The position numbers and the translations under genes are program-made. 64,000 nucleotides of DNA, from positions 8,167,271 through 8,231,270 of the forward strand of contig OY992834.1 in the NCBI GenBank assembly GCA_963921425.1, written 5' to 3'. This DNA comes from Dryas octopetala (lineage: Eukaryota; Streptophyta; Magnoliopsida; Rosales; Rosaceae). Positions 1-12,401 of this stretch are shown here, one piece after another (position 1 is the stretch's first letter; each line of letters starts with the position of its first letter). Under the pieces are notes generated by a model. It was not told the DNA's origin. It saw only the letters and a program-made list of their open reading frames with translations, and searched no databases.

Positions 1-3000
1 GGAGGTTGTGGCAATCCAATGCTGGAATTGAGGCGCAGATATAAATCTAATTGGGTAATGAAGCTGTTAAAAAGTGCAGAGGATTTTACTAGTGATTTCA
101 AGTTGCAAGATGTTGATATTTCTCAAGGATGTTCCTGGTGCCAGCCAAAGGATTTCAAGGATGAAAATAATATACAGTCTCAAGTGAGGCAGGCGGCCTT
201 CAGGAAAAACAGTCATGATAACTTCTTATACTGTCCAAATGCTGTTGACTTGACAGATGATGAAAGTGAGCATTTTCAGAGGCACTGGATTAAGGGAGAA
301 CCTGTGATAGTTAGAAATGTTCTTGACAAGACATCCGGCCTTAGTTGGGAACCTATGGTCATGTGGAGAGCTTTTAGAGAAACTGGTGCCAATGTAAAGT
401 TTAAAGAGGAGACGAGAAGTGTGAAGGCCATTGATTGCTTGGATTGGTGTGAGGTCAGCCATATAAAACTTTCTAAATTACGCATAGCTAAGTGAGAAGA
501 GTTTTAAAATATCTTCTGCTAATTGAAGTTCTTGACTTCTCACTGTTTTGTAGGTTGAGATCAATATCCACCAATTTTTTATGGGATACTTAGAGGGTCG
601 TATGCATAAAGGTGGGTGGCCAGAGATGTTGAAATTGAAGGATTGGCCCTCATCAACTTTATTTGAGGAGCGTTTGCCCAGGCATTGTGCTGAATTTATT
701 GCAGCACTCCCCTACAGTGATTATACTGATCCAAAAGGAGGTCTTCTCAATCTTGCTACAAAACTTCCAGAAGATTCACTAAAACCTGATATGGGACCAA
801 AAACATATATTGCGTATGGATTCTCTGAAGAGCTTGGTAGAGGTGATTCAGTGACAAAGCTGCACTGTGATATGTCTGATGCAGTAATGTTCTCACTAGA
901 ATGTCTTTCATTATATCTGTCAATGCTTGCTCGAGTTCTGAGTGTTTAATTTGGCCATTTTATTAATTTATGATTCTTTGCTTGACGTGCAACTTATTGA
1001 TTTGGTTTTCCAATTTGGTTGTACATTTATTCTAGTGTTATCTTGCACAAAGTTGGGTTAGTTAACAGAAAATATTCTTAGTGGATGGGAATGATGGTAA
1101 GACGGTTAGTGTAGTTCCCTCACATACATCTGCCAAGGAAGGTAGAAAAAGCATCAACCTTGGACATTTAGCAGTCCGTCTATCTTAAGGCTGTAATTAA
1201 TTTTGTTATCTCCTCCCTCCACACTGTTTCCAACTACAGCGGATATAACTTTATTTCATCTCGTAGCCTAAATAATTTAGCATTATCAGGGGATTTTTCA
1301 TCTGAAAAAATGGAATGGAGTGTATCACATTGCTAAACAGTCACCGGAAATACGTCTTGTTTTCTTCTATAGTCTTTACTATGTTATATTGTTGATTGCT
1401 TTGAGTCGACATCCATTCTTGGCAAATCTTCCTTGAGCACATATCTGTGATTGCTTTTCTGCCATAATTTTGCTGTGTTGCACTCCTAAGGACACAATCC
1501 TCATGCCTTAACAGTTAACACTTATGCCACACTACACTAAACCTGCTAACTTATGACTTATGAGTGCTTTATCTGGGTTGAAATTAGTGGAACTTCATTA
1601 TGTTTTATATAAATATACGCAACTTGAATAATGGCTTTTATATAGTTTGCTCTAGAATTTATAATCATACTTCAAATTTCCTTTTCTTCTAATATGTCAA
1701 GGTTTTCTCTCCATCGCTTCTTGTTAATGTGACTTAATTCTATTTATACCGTCTGTAAAGTTATTTAGACACTGTTGCCAACAGTTATTTGATCTGGTAT
1801 TAGGTAAATGTTCTGACACACACAGCAAGAGTGAAGATCGCTCCTTGGCAGCAGAAAAACATACAAAATTTGCAAAACAAACATGAAGCTGAAGACCTGC
1901 GGGAACTCTACAATGAAATAGATAACGGTAGTGGTAGGAACATTGTGGACAATGACGACCTATTGTCAATACAGCAAGATTTGAGTAAAAGAAAGCTGGA
2001 TAAAGAACAATCAAGTAGGATTTCACCATTGTCCGATTCCATGGATCTAGTCATTGTCGGATCTGATGAAACAAGGCATGTTTCGGAACCTCCTGATACT
2101 TCTGAACTACATAAAACAAGGTTTCTGAGATTTTATCATCGAAGGAATGAAGTGATACAATCCATCTCGCCTCATGTAAATGGAGCTGAGGCAGAGCAAG
2201 AACATATTCAATGTTCCAGTGACCCAATGATTGGGAGGCTTGATAGGAAGGATACTTCAGTGGTTTGTTTTTCTGGCAATAATACAGTTCATGATATGGG
2301 CTTAAAAGAGTCAAACATTGACTCAACAAAGGATTCTGTTGAAAGTAATGGGAGGTTGGATGCTGTCCATGGTGGTGCTGTTTGGGACATTTTTCGTAGC
2401 CAGGATGTTCCTAAGTTAATCAAGTACTTGGAAAAACACAAGAAAGAATTTCGCCACATTAATAATCATCCTGTAGATTCTGTAAGTCTCTTGGTTTTGT
2501 CAACCATACTATTTGTACATTGTGTTAGAGAATTTTGTTACATGTATTGTGCATGCTATATAGGTGGTTCATCCCATTCATGATCAGACTCTTTACTTGA
2601 ATGAGAGACATAAGAAACAACTGAAGGAGGAGTTTAGTAAGCATCTTAACTAGTTTTTACCTCAATTACTCTGGATAAGTAGCAATGTTCTGCAATATAG
2701 TTAACAAGTAATTTTATATGCAGATGTGGAGCCATGGACATTTGAGCAATACCTTGGTGAGGCAGTTTTTATTCCAGCAGGATGTCCTCATCAAGTGAGA
2801 AATAGACAAGTAATTATACAGCCGAACAATTTATTCAATTAAGGAAGTTAAGCATTAATGTTCTATGTATACTATAAATATTTGTGGCTTTCTTCTAGAC
2901 CTGTTTGATATGGTTAAATTCCTGTTTGATACTTAAATAGGACCTGTATGCTTTTCTCTAGATTTGTTTCATTGTACTTCTTATATGTCTGATCCATCTA

Positions 3001-4025
3001 TGGAGTGAGTTTCTTTGAGTTCTTATGGTCATGAATAATCTTTTAGAGAGTTTGCAAAACAGAAAGAAAAGAAAAGGAATTGAAGTTGCATGTTGTGAAG
3101 TAATTTTAATAGTAACTTACTATATCTCGGGATCTGTTTTGTTTCCAATTATATTTACCTTTTTTGTTAGTTTCAAATGTTTAAGGTATCTTGATTAGCT
3201 TTTCCTTCTTTTGATTATATTTTCATTTCATTTCTTTCAGTCTTGTATAAAGGTAGCACTTGACTTCGTATCTCCTGAGAATCTTGAAGAATGCATGCGA
3301 TTAACAAAGGAGTTTCGTTTGCTCCCAAAAAACCATAGAGCCAAGGAAGACAAATTGGAGGTATCTCAATGATTTTGATGTTTTTCAGTACCTCATAATA
3401 ATTAATTTTGTATATATCAAGTAATCTATTTTTGCTTATTGTAGTAGAATACTGTTATGCCAAATGAAATTGATTATGTTCTTACTAAGATTTCATGAGG
3501 ATATGAGGGACAAAATCTTTTTTATTTTATTTTGGCCTGAAGGGACAGAATCCGCTATGGATGTTGACTAGATTTTAGTCCAAGTTGTTGACACTGTAAA
3601 TTGCCCCTTGGATACTTAACCCAGAACAGATTCAAATTACGCACTAGTAGATATGACCAAAACCGCCCACACCCAAAGAATTAAGGCATCAACATACATT
3701 GCAGAAATGCATGAAAACTGCAACATAGACCAGAGGACTGTGCATGACTGCTTCTGTACCTCTCAGTACAGAAGCACTAGTAGATATGTTGCAGTAGATA
3801 TGACCAAAACCCCCCACACCCAAAGAGTTAAGGCATCAATATACATTGCAGAAATGCATGAAAACTGCAACATAGACCAGAGGACTGTGCATGACTGCTT
3901 CTGTACCTCTCAGGCTCTATTGGTTTTTCTTTCTTTCCTTTTATGTACAGGTGAAAAAGATGGCACTTTATGCTACAAGTTTAGCTCTAAGAGAAGCAAA
4001 CAGTTTGATGACAAAGCTTGAGTAA
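1..4025 (+). CDS. JmjC-domain histone lysine demethylase, JMJ25/IBM1-like (KDM3 group), 5'-truncated by window edge
   Basis: Probably a nuclear 2-oxoglutarate/Fe(II) dioxygenase removing methyl groups from histone H3 lysine 9, as known for the plant KDM3/JMJ25 group. The reading frame is open at base 1, so the N-terminal part (normally zinc-finger/RING region) lies outside. Exons read: 1-453, 554-883, 1804-2481, 2564-2636, 2724-2809, 3241-3360, 3951-4025 (TAA), all GT-AG and in phase, giving 604 visible residues. The iron ligands are visible: H255 and D257 in [10 protein letters not shown] (the motif spans the exon 2/3 junction) and H534 in AGCPHQVRN. Between the two halves of the JmjC fold lies a long, polar, poorly conserved-looking insert in exon 3 (about residues 285-460), as is usual for this group. 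The substrate is inferred from the family. The exact paralogue (JMJ25, 26, 27 or 29 type) cannot be fixed from this part. Confidence 0.93.
884..1803 (+). other. intron of the JmjC gene (920 bp)
   Basis: The donor follows the codon GCA at 881-883 and the acceptor TTAG is at 1800-1803. The intron splits the iron-binding motif [10 protein letters not shown]. It is AT-rich and I see no gene or recognisable repeat inside it. Confidence 0.8.
3640..3914 (+). repeat. two-copy tandem repeat (~138 bp) in the last intron of the JmjC gene
   Basis: Copy 1 is about 3640-3766 and copy 2 about 3774-3914. Both contain the blocks ATATGACCAAAACC, TACATTGCAGAAATGCATG and GACTGCTTCTGTACCTCTCAG-like ends with only a few differences. 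Copy 2 has a short extra stretch (GTTGCAGTAGATATG) near its start. The unit ends in a pyrimidine-rich TCTCAG that looks like a splice acceptor, 37 bp before the acceptor I use at 3950. High identity implies a recent duplication. Confidence 0.85.
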
Positions 4026-5917
4026 GATTCATTTTCTTTTCTTTGCTTTATATGTGCTGCTAAGATTTGAAATCCAATGCAATGTTGACCTTATTAAATG
4101 TTTTGTGGTGGCCAGCTTCTCATCACCTTGTAGTTAGGTATGACAGATGTAAGCTGACAGAACCATCTGTTAATTCACCTATATCTTCATCAGTTTCTGA
4201 TGTCACACCTAGGATAGGTAAATGTGTGTATAAACTCAAAAAACGCCACTTTCTTGCATTTCAACATAGATGCTCGCCTCATCAAAGAAAAAAGAAAGTA
4301 AATAGTTCTATGATTATTATTGAGATGAGGGATATATTATTAATGGTTACCTGTCTTGGAAAATTTGATTACTTAACCTAGCTTCTTGACACCAATTTTC
4401 ATCTCTCGGTTTCGCCTATATGGAGTCATATTTGCTGAATGTTATTGTTGACCTGCATTTTGGCATGTGTGTATGTGTTTTCTTCCTCCTTGATAATCAA
4501 TTCCCTTTTCCCCTGCAAGGAGAATTTAGACCCAAGACCTACCCATGTCTCATCCTTTACACTCTTTTACAACCACCTGATCTGTGGCTTAATTACATGT
4601 TATACATCTAGGTTTGATATATCTGTGGACTACATTTGTTTTAAGGTTTGAATTAGACTGTGGCAGTTGCTCCTTAGAGAGAACTATTGCTGCATTATTG
4701 ATGGTCGTTTTAAGATAGAGAGGTGCTTTGGAATGCACTGAATGAATTATCATTAATTCTACTTAATTAAGAATTGAAAACTGTCAATTTGTCATTGACA
4801 TGTTAAGTCTGGTAACATGCATCCCATCCATTTGAGGAAGTTGAAGGTCCCAGTTTCAAGTCTGGGTAACAGTAAGGAAGGATGAAGATCCCAGTTTATC
4901 ATTATTGTCCTTTATAGCGTAACTTTCACCTAAATTTGTCCTTTTTTTCTATGGTTGGAGAGTAGAAAGTTCTCTTGTTTCCTTTCAATGTGGGATTGGG
5001 GGTCCTTTATATATTAGAGTCGAGCACTTCACAGTCCATATTTCAAAGTGGGACTAGGTCACTTTTTTTTTTTTTTCCTCTCAGATGGGATTAAGTCCTT
5101 TCAGCTTGACCAATTATGGCATAATAAGAAATTAAAGCAGTACGTGAAAATTAGCTGATTTATCAAGGTGGAAGAATGTGGTGGGTACTAGCATATCTCA
5201 AGTACAATGGAAGCTTCTGAAAAGATAAACAATCTGCCAAAAATTAGATGATTTATCAGGTGGTACAGGCAGATCGTAGAGAGGACTGGCAAGGTTAGTT
5301 TCCTTAGGTATTTCACTTATTAGTGGGATTACTTTGGGGCTCCCAAAATCTCTTAATACTCTGCAAAAGCACATGGCGGAGTTGTTTGGATGTTCGTGTT
5401 TCCATAAAAGTTGAGAAAAGGACTTCTTTGAGAGACTAAAGTTTGAGCTAACGCCAAATAAACAGTTTATGCACTAGGTTCGTATGGTTTGTTTTGTGTT
5501 GTTGTGACAAGTAAATCTTTTGTAGAGGAGTTCTTTTGGAGTTTTTGCTTCTCCAAGAAGCACATTTTTCACTTTTGGAGAAATATTATAGTTCTTTTAG
5601 CAGTGTGGCTAAATAACTTTAGAAATATGAGAAGTGCTTTGAAATATGAGAAGTGCTTTCTTTCCTAGAAAGATTTTAGAAGTTGTACCACATGGGTTAT
5701 ATGTTATTCAATGAGTCTTTCAGATTACTAGTATTACTCTTGTAATTTATTACTTGTATCACCACTGTAATTTGTATTAAATTCCATGTGTGCTCCATAT
5801 CAAGGGATAGTCCAACCTTTACAGTCAAATTCAAATATGGCTCCTCTGTAGTAGTGAAAGAAAGCCTACAAGTGAAGGGAATGTGTCAAAAAGAGAGGAC
5901 GTCTAATTTTACAATCA
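4026..5917. other. 3' flank and intergenic DNA after the JmjC gene
   Basis: No coding region is supported. At about 4803-4880 there is a short tRNA-like stretch (GGTCCCAGTTTCAAGTCTGGG) that resembles the B box of a tRNA-derived SINE, but no A box is clear. At 5619-5662 a 19-bp unit (AAATATGAGAAGTGCTTT) is duplicated in tandem. Confidence 0.5.
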
Positions 5918-6306
5918 AAGGCTGCTCTTTGGCGGACATCACACTAGTGCTACTCAAGAGCTATGTGCTTTTTGCCTTTTTCAAGAATTCTCATTCTAGA
6001 AACATCTGAAGGACTGGTGAATTCCTGTCACACTAAAACATCGGCTGGACTGCTGAATGCCTCATGGGCAGCTCTTTGGTGGGCATCATACTAGTGTTAC
6101 TCAAGAGCTATGTGCTTCTTTCCTTTTCAAGAAATTTCACTCTAAAAGCACCAGGACTGCTGAATTCTTGTCACACTCTAAAACCATCGGCAGGACTGCT
6201 GAATGCCTCGGAGGCTGCTCTTTGGTGGACATCGCACTAGTGTTACTCAAGAGCTATGTGCTTCTTTCCTTTTCAAGAATTCTCAGGACTGCTGAATGCC
6301 TCAGTC
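5918..6306 (+). repeat. tandem repeat, three degenerate copies of a ~145-bp unit
   Basis: The block GGCTGCTCTTTGG-GGACATC-CACTAGTG-TACTCAAGAGCTATGTGCTT recurs at about 5920, 6066 and 6217, each followed by TTTCAAGAA-TTCT and GGACTGCTGAATGCCTC. The third copy is shortened by an internal deletion. Short open frames run through the copies but are broken and differ between copies, so I treat it as non-coding. Confidence 0.8.
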
Positions 6307-6639
6307 AACTTATCTAGAATCTAACGTCACTTTGACCACATCATCTTTACATCAACAAGTTTTCAGACAAGAACACCTAGCCCTACATTGAAGAGGCTAC
6401 AAGAGTCCCAATATATTCATAAGTTGAGTATGATGCGTCTCATTCATCCTCACGAACTACAAAGCTCTAGCCACAATTTGTTGTTCCTTCTTTGCACAAG
6501 TACCAAACATTCCATCATTGTTGCTATTTTGTGAAGCCACTACCAAAATATAAGTCACCCCTCTTTGCGAAGGAGAACACAATTCTTGTTTCATAATCCT
6601 ATATTCCTATCCCTCAATCTTCATTTGAGTTTGCTTATG

Positions 6640-7225
6640 GCCATAAGAGTGAAGGTTGTTGGTTTGATATACATTGTTGACTCGTTATTTTTTTTTCGGT
6701 CAATTGTTGACTCATTTCCTAACAGCTTAAGCTATTGATGTCGAGTGGTTGCCTAACATGGTATCAGCGTTCTGGTTGCAAAATACAAAAGAAAGAAGAA
6801 GAATTGGATGCCACAGAGCAGCAGCCTGCGAATAAGATTCTACACCATCAAACAACCACAATGCCCCCAAAAGCTTAATATCAAGCCAACACCCTGCTTC
6901 ACGTGCAGCCCTAACTTGCACATGGAGAGCAAACATATACTGATAAATAGAATTGGAAGATGAAGTATTTGAACTCAGAATCTCCTGCACACAAGACTCT
7001 GATATTATGTTAGACAATCATTGTGCCCCAAAAGGTTAAGCTGTCAAGGAATTGACCAACGATATATCAAGTTAACAAACACCTCCAATCCTTCTCCACT
7101 CATTTGTTAATATGTCTACATCTATCTGCCTATCCTCCTGCACGATGAGGCTGCACGCGAGTGAGAGTGTTGGCATGTGCTTGATATACGTTGTTAGCTC
7201 ATTCCCTAACAGCTGAAGCATTTGG
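6640..7225. mobile_element. cluster of degenerate Copia-type LTR fragments in both orientations
   Basis: The forward strand at 6661-6772 has TTGATATAC, CCTAACAGCTTAAGC and then CCTAACA followed by TGGTATCAG, the classic LTR end plus initiator-Met-tRNA primer binding site. The reverse strand shows the same order: CTTGATATA (7063-7072), GACAGCTTAACC (7030-7045), CTAACA and then ATATCAGAGTC near 6990-7010. A further forward fragment lies at 7165-7218. These are LTR ends facing each other with about 250 bp between. No gag or pol coding remains. Confidence 0.6.
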
Positions 7226-8317
7226 AACAAGCCTTGTAACCAAACAATCATTTGGTTGTGTGATGTGTCTATTGAAGTGCACTTTGGAGGAGTTGCAGTT
7301 GTGCTTTATAGACACCTTGGAGCTGCTGAGTAAACAACCTTGGTAGTGAAGGAGGCCATGACAATCTATTGACAACTACACCAATGACAAGGTGAAGTTA
7401 TTGTTCTTGGAGGATCAAGTATATTGCTTTTTTCTAAGGTAAATCCTAATCTAAGAGCTTGCTTAGATGTTAAAATTAGGTCCAATTAAATTTTTAAAAT
7501 ATATTTCCACTAGGATTATGGATTACAACCATTGGTATCAAAAAAATTTATTTTCAGAAGCAAAAATGAAAATGAAAATAATTGGCCTTAAATTTGGATG
7601 ACAATTTTGCACAATTACACTTGCAATTAAAGACCTATCCGCCTTTTATGTTCAAGAAACACCTATCTGCTTGTGCGTTGAAAACTTTGTCAGTTAAAAA
7701 AAAAAAAAAAATTCTATATTTAGGGCTTAAATTTTGTTTATGTATTTTTCATTGTTTCCATACTAAATTATTTATTTGGTGTCAAATTGAAATGCTGTAA
7801 TCTCTTAATAGCGAAAATAAAAAGGAGTGTTCAATCTACAGGATGTTGGGGTTTTGTAGGGGAGGTCACTTCACACGAGTCATCATTTTGTATTCAATCA
7901 GTATCTTGACCCTTGACTCCCCGTTGTTATGTCTATTCTAAGTTGATTAAAATTTTCTTTACGTCTTAAAAGATTTATGTTCTTTTGTATTAATTTTGTT
8001 GTCTTGGACTAACAAATGGTATGGATTTGTTTTTGTAGTACATCAAACCCAGTTAGAAAGAAAGAGTAGGAACAACCAGTTGGGGTCTGAACCAGAAGGC
8101 TTCTAAAGAACAGTATGCTCGAATCCTGCCCTTGTGCTTTGCTGCTGCAGATCTCATAAAAAAGACAGTAATTTATGCCTTTCTTACAGGTGACTTGACA
8201 TGTTTGCTCAATGTATATAGTATGGAAGGTTGAGTTTATCGGATGTTTGAAAAACAATGTTCCTTTTTCCCTTTCCTGGATGAAAGGTTTTAAGATAATG
8301 GATATGGACTTCATCAT
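7226..8317. other. gene-free AT-rich DNA
   Basis: I see no supported gene, RNA or complete repeat here. A poly-A run lies at about 7696-7710. Reading frames are short and lack any recognisable protein signature. Confidence 0.5.
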
Positions 8318-9345
8318 CATGTGCAATGGTTGAGGTCAATAGCCAATTCAATACAAGCCTATTGACCTCTTTTTTCAATTATTGACTTGACACAAGTCTA
8401 TTTTGTTGCAATAGTTCAAGTTAATAACATAAGTCAATAGCTATATATTTTTTCATATATTCTGTTATAAATTAAAATTTATAAATTTATTTATTTTAAA
8501 AATTATATCATTGAAATAATCTCAATGAGATCTTTAAAATGAGTTCAATATTTAATATTTTTTAATAATTTAAATTAATATCCAATTTAAATTTATTTAT
8601 TTTAGATTATAAACTATAAAATAACTCTATTAATAAAAAATCCTAATTCATATAATGTTTTAAAACATTGATACATTAATTCATATAATAAAACCATAAT
8701 TCATGGAAAAAAAAAAAAAAACTTTATTACACTTTACTAACCTGAACTTTGAGCTAAATTTTATTTCACTACCTAAAAAAAAAATTGTCTTAATTTATTA
8801 CTTGAATTAAAAATTTGTTGCAATGTACTACTAGTCTACTTCTGGCTCATTTTGTCTAAACTTTTGTTAAAAATAAAGATATTTTGGTCTTTTCAAGTCA
8901 ATCTTTTTATTCTAACAATAGGAATTGGAAAAAGATTAAAACACTTATTTTTAACAAAAATTTAGACAAAATTAGAGGTAGTGCATTGCAACAAATTTTT
9001 AATTCAGGTGATAAATTGAGACAATTTTTTTTTTTGGTGGTGAAGTAAGATCGAGTTTAAAGTTTATGTAGGAAAAATGTTAAAAAGCAAAAAAAAAAAA
9101 AAAACATTGATACACCAAAGCCACATGACACAATCTATCTCCTCCTTTCACTTTTTTCTATGGTAAGTCCCTTCACTTTTTTGGTGCAATTCTAAATCAA
9201 TTAGCAAGTTAAATTTTTGACTTATCAATTGTTATTTCAATTCATCTATTGCCAATTGACACCCTATTGCAAATCATTTTTGTTTCAAATTGTCAATAGA
9301 TGACAATTGAATTGTCAATTGATCATAATTGCACATGCTTAATAA
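8318..9345. mobile_element. outer imperfect inverted-repeat element, probably a degenerate MITE
   Basis: The left end (8318-8420) contains CATGTGCAATGGTTGAGGTCAATAG with CCAATTCAAT and GTCTATT blocks. The complement of the right end (9200-9345) reads GCATGTGCAATTATGATCAA with matching CAATTGACAATTCAAT and TCTATTGAC blocks. The interior is very AT-rich and holds a second fold-back element. The match is imperfect and I could not settle on a target-site duplication. Confidence 0.45.
8727..9090. mobile_element. fold-back MITE, ~365 bp, nested in the outer element
   Basis: The two halves are near-perfect inverted copies. Left-arm blocks TTGTCTTAATTTAT, GAATTAAAAATTTGTTGCAA, TTTTGTCTAAACTTTTG and AAAGATATTTTGGTCTTTTC (8780-8900) reappear as complements at 8925-9035. 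A single strand would fold into a hairpin of about 150 bp per arm. Poly-A tracts lie on both sides (about 8707-8721 and 9090-9105). No coding capacity. Confidence 0.8.
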
Positions 9346-9934
9346 AGGAGCGTTTTCGAACTCCAGTGTGTATTTACACTCCACATTGGATTTCGGCAAT
9401 TTCCTTGAAGCCTGAAGTTTTGTAAAGAATAATAAAAATAATGCATTTGGAATGGTTTATGGTTATTTTATATTACTGTGAAATAATAGATTGTTCCAAA
9501 TTACAAATGACATAAATTAAAAAAAACAAAAAACAAAAAATCTATTTCCTTTGGTTTACCTAAAATTGAATAAAAATCCATTTTTTTTTAATCTCAAATT
9601 CCAGATGAACCAACACTTTGTCCAGAATTATTGGATTTTTTTTTTACACCACACAGAATTACTTGACTCTGTTTAATCTGTCTCATATCTCCTTTGGCTC
9701 AACTTTAGTTTCTTTTTTCATTTTTTTTTTCCTGGTGAGGGGTGGAGTTAATGAAATGTGGAGATCTCCTAAGCCATAAATGAGCTCAAACGAATTATAT
9801 ACAATGATCAAAAAGCAACGTTGGCTTTCCTCAACTCATTTTATGTTTTTGTTTTTTTATTTGAAGAAAGGAATTCGAACTTAAGAGCTCAACTCGTAAT
9901 TCACATTGAAGAAGAAAGCCTTTACGCCTAGTTT

Positions 9935-10030
9935 TTAAGGTTAGACTGGTTAGTCCAGGTGGTGAGGGTGGCAAGGTAATGCTTTAGGAATATGTTAGAT
10001 CCACATTCGATTTTCTCCGATGTAACAAAA
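9935..10030 (+). repeat. possible tRNA-derived SINE head
   Basis: GGTTAGTCCAGGTGGTGAGG (A-box-like) is followed about 40 bp later by TCCACATTCGATTTTC (B-box-like), the order and spacing of a pol III promoter from a tRNA. It cannot be a working tRNA gene because no acceptor stem pairs. Confidence 0.35.
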
Positions 10031-10180
10031 AGGAATTCAGGCCTACTTGGGCCTAAAATGATAAGTGATTGGTTCATATTGGGCCTCATATGCCCACTTG
10101 GTAAAGCCCACTTTGTAAAATGCAAAGCAAACCCAAAAGGGTCCGTGGTTCGCCAATCGCTACTTTCACAGTTTCACTCA

Positions 10181-10450
10181 GGTACGTACGTACGTACTTA
10201 CTACATACATAGCTCAATCTCAAATTCTCAATGCTATTGCGTAGATGCCAGACACGTACGTAGCCGACATTGTGTGGCTAAATTCAATTCAAATGCTTCC
10301 TTCTTTCTTTTTCTAATGACTACTGGGTGCTCGCAATGATCTTGTATGGTGGTTTTTTGCCTTATGACCTCAACATGTTTGTTAAAATGCCTGATTATCA
10401 ACTGGGTTTTATTATTTATATATCTCACTCACTCACTCACTCACTCATTC
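10181..10450. repeat. short simple repeats upstream of CNX3
   Basis: A GTAC-type repeat lies at about 10180-10198 and an ACTC repeat (six or more units) at about 10424-10447, 120 bp before the CNX3 start codon. Confidence 0.75.
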
Positions 10451-10568
10451 AAAAGCATAGCTCGTTCTTCCAAAATGTTAAGCAACTAATGTCCTAGTTT
10501 GTTTCCTTTTCCTACTAGATATTGTTTCAATACTTGCAGTGAAGATTAGAATCTAGGTTCTGCTCGTC

Positions 10569-11760
10569 ATGTTTCTTCGGCGACTTGCAGTACCACTTTC
10601 TCATTCAAGGAGGTTTCTTAGCAGCAACAGCAACCATGATCTTGCAAAAGCTATTGCTGAGCTTAATAAGGTAAACTATTGTTTATGCTGCATACAAAAT
10701 TTGATTGATTCTTATGCGCCTGTGCTTCAGAATAATTGGTTAATGGTTTCTTAAATTCAAATTGGAGAAAATAATGCAGAAAAAGGACCTTTATATTAGA
10801 AAAACAAAAAATCTAAATATAATATAAAAAGAAATAGAAAAATATTTTTATTCTAGACGTCTCTAGTGCTGATACATAGAGCATCCGGGTAGTGGATTTC
10901 TTAGAAAGAGTGTTTCCTCCTCTTTTGCCTTATATTAAACAAAGGAGACCTGTCTGCTAATTTAATGTGTTCAAACATATAATTACACTTTTAGTAGTTA
11001 TCTTATATTACCAGAACTTCAATTGGAGCTTTAATGTTCATCTCAAGGAATATTTCATAACTGTGTATCTCCCTACTCAGTATCTAATGTCGAAACATTT
11101 CTCTCTTGAAGAAATTTAATAGGGCATGTTGCCAGCATACTTTCATACATTAATGAGTCCTGGTTTCAGGAAATGGAATTAGTATTTGGTGAACCTCCTG
11201 CAAATGGGCCTGCCAGCTCTACAAGTAATGATGTTATGGCTCAAGAACCCCAATTAGTACCTCAGGAAAAAGTTGAAGATACACTTGGCCTAACCCACAT
11301 TGGCAGTACAGGGGAAGCCCAAATGGTGGATGTTTCTCCCAAAGAAAGTAGTAAGAGAACAGCCGTTTCTAGTTGCAAGGTAATTCTTGGTAAGCAGGTG
11401 TTTGATTTGGTCTCAGCCAACCAGATGGCCAAGGGAGATGTCCTTAGTGTGGCCAAGATTGCTGGAATAAGTGGAGCAAAGCACACAAGTAGTCTCATCC
11501 CACTATGCCACAACATAACCTTGAACCATGTTCGCGTTGATCTGGCGCTAAATCCCAAGGATTTCAGTGTGGATATCGAAGCGGAAGCCACTTCAACAGG
11601 GAAAACTGGGGCTGAAATGGAAGCAATGACTGCTGTGACTGTTGCTGGCCTAACAGTCTATGATATGTGCAAAGCTGCTTCAAAGGGTATACAGATCACA
11701 GATGTACGACTTGAGAGTAAAACTGGTGGGAAGAGTGGAGACTGGTCCAGGGAGGAGTAA
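10569..11760 (+). CDS. CNX3: cyclic pyranopterin monophosphate synthase, MoaC family
   Basis: CNX3 acts with CNX2 in the first step of molybdenum cofactor synthesis, turning the GTP-derived intermediate into cyclic pyranopterin monophosphate; the plant enzyme is mitochondrial. Exon 1 is 10569-10670 and exon 2 is 11170-11760, phase 0, GT-AG, 230 residues in all. The N-terminus (MFLRRLAVPLSHSRRF) is basic and hydroxylated, as for a mitochondrial transit peptide. Exon 2 holds the whole MoaC domain (about residues 75-228): HTSSLIPLCH at 139-148, and TGAEMEAMTAVTVAGLTVYD from residue 180, both hallmark MoaC active-site and dimer segments. The start is the first ATG, just upstream of the targeting peptide. 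Residues 37-75 are a variable linker, normal in plant homologues. No neighbouring gene is functionally linked. Confidence 0.95.
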
Positions 11761-12401
11761 TGGTGATGGTGTGTCTAAAGAAGAATATAGTGCAAGATGC
11801 TGCCTCTGTCTGCAGGTTAATTCGTTAGTGCGCATTTGGAAATCACATTGTAAGGGAAATAGTACTCATTTCGGATGAAATGGAAATTGAATTGGATTTG
11901 GCCTCTGAGAAAAGCAAGTGTGGCCAACAAAAATCAAAATTAATGGCTTGCATTTGTCTTCTTTTCTTCTTTAGTGTCTGTGCATGGAGAAAAATCTTGT
12001 ATACAATGGTGGTATGCAACTCAGCTTCCACATTCAACCCCATACAACCAATTTTGTATTGTATGCCAAAACTTCTGGTGTGATTGGGGATATGTACCCA
12101 TCCTGCCAACCTCAAAACCAAACCTTCCTCAAAATATCACATTAGATAATGGTCCTACCAAGATTGGGTGAACTCATCACCCATGTGCCATCAGCTAGAG
12201 AAAAGTTGGAGTTCTAGTCATTTTACTTGGGTGTTAGAAACTTTTACTTCGTTGGGTATGCAGATCTATATATCTTTTTGCCTAAATGTGAAGTCTACAA
12301 ATGCTTATTGAGTTTCTCTGCCACGCTTTAATGCTCTTTCCAGTTTCGAGTTTGATGATTCCTCTTTTTCACTGCTCTCTTTTGCTTTAGTGCTTGCCCC
12401 C
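11761..12401. other. 3' flank of CNX3
   Basis: Presumed 3' UTR and intergenic DNA. No gene seen; the short open frames here have no protein-like features. Confidence 0.5.

Noticed and set aside
3653-4021. Open frame across the intron repeat of the JmjC gene
   Set aside because: It runs through the tandem duplication in another frame than the last exon; the spliced in-phase reading from 3951 fits the demethylase.
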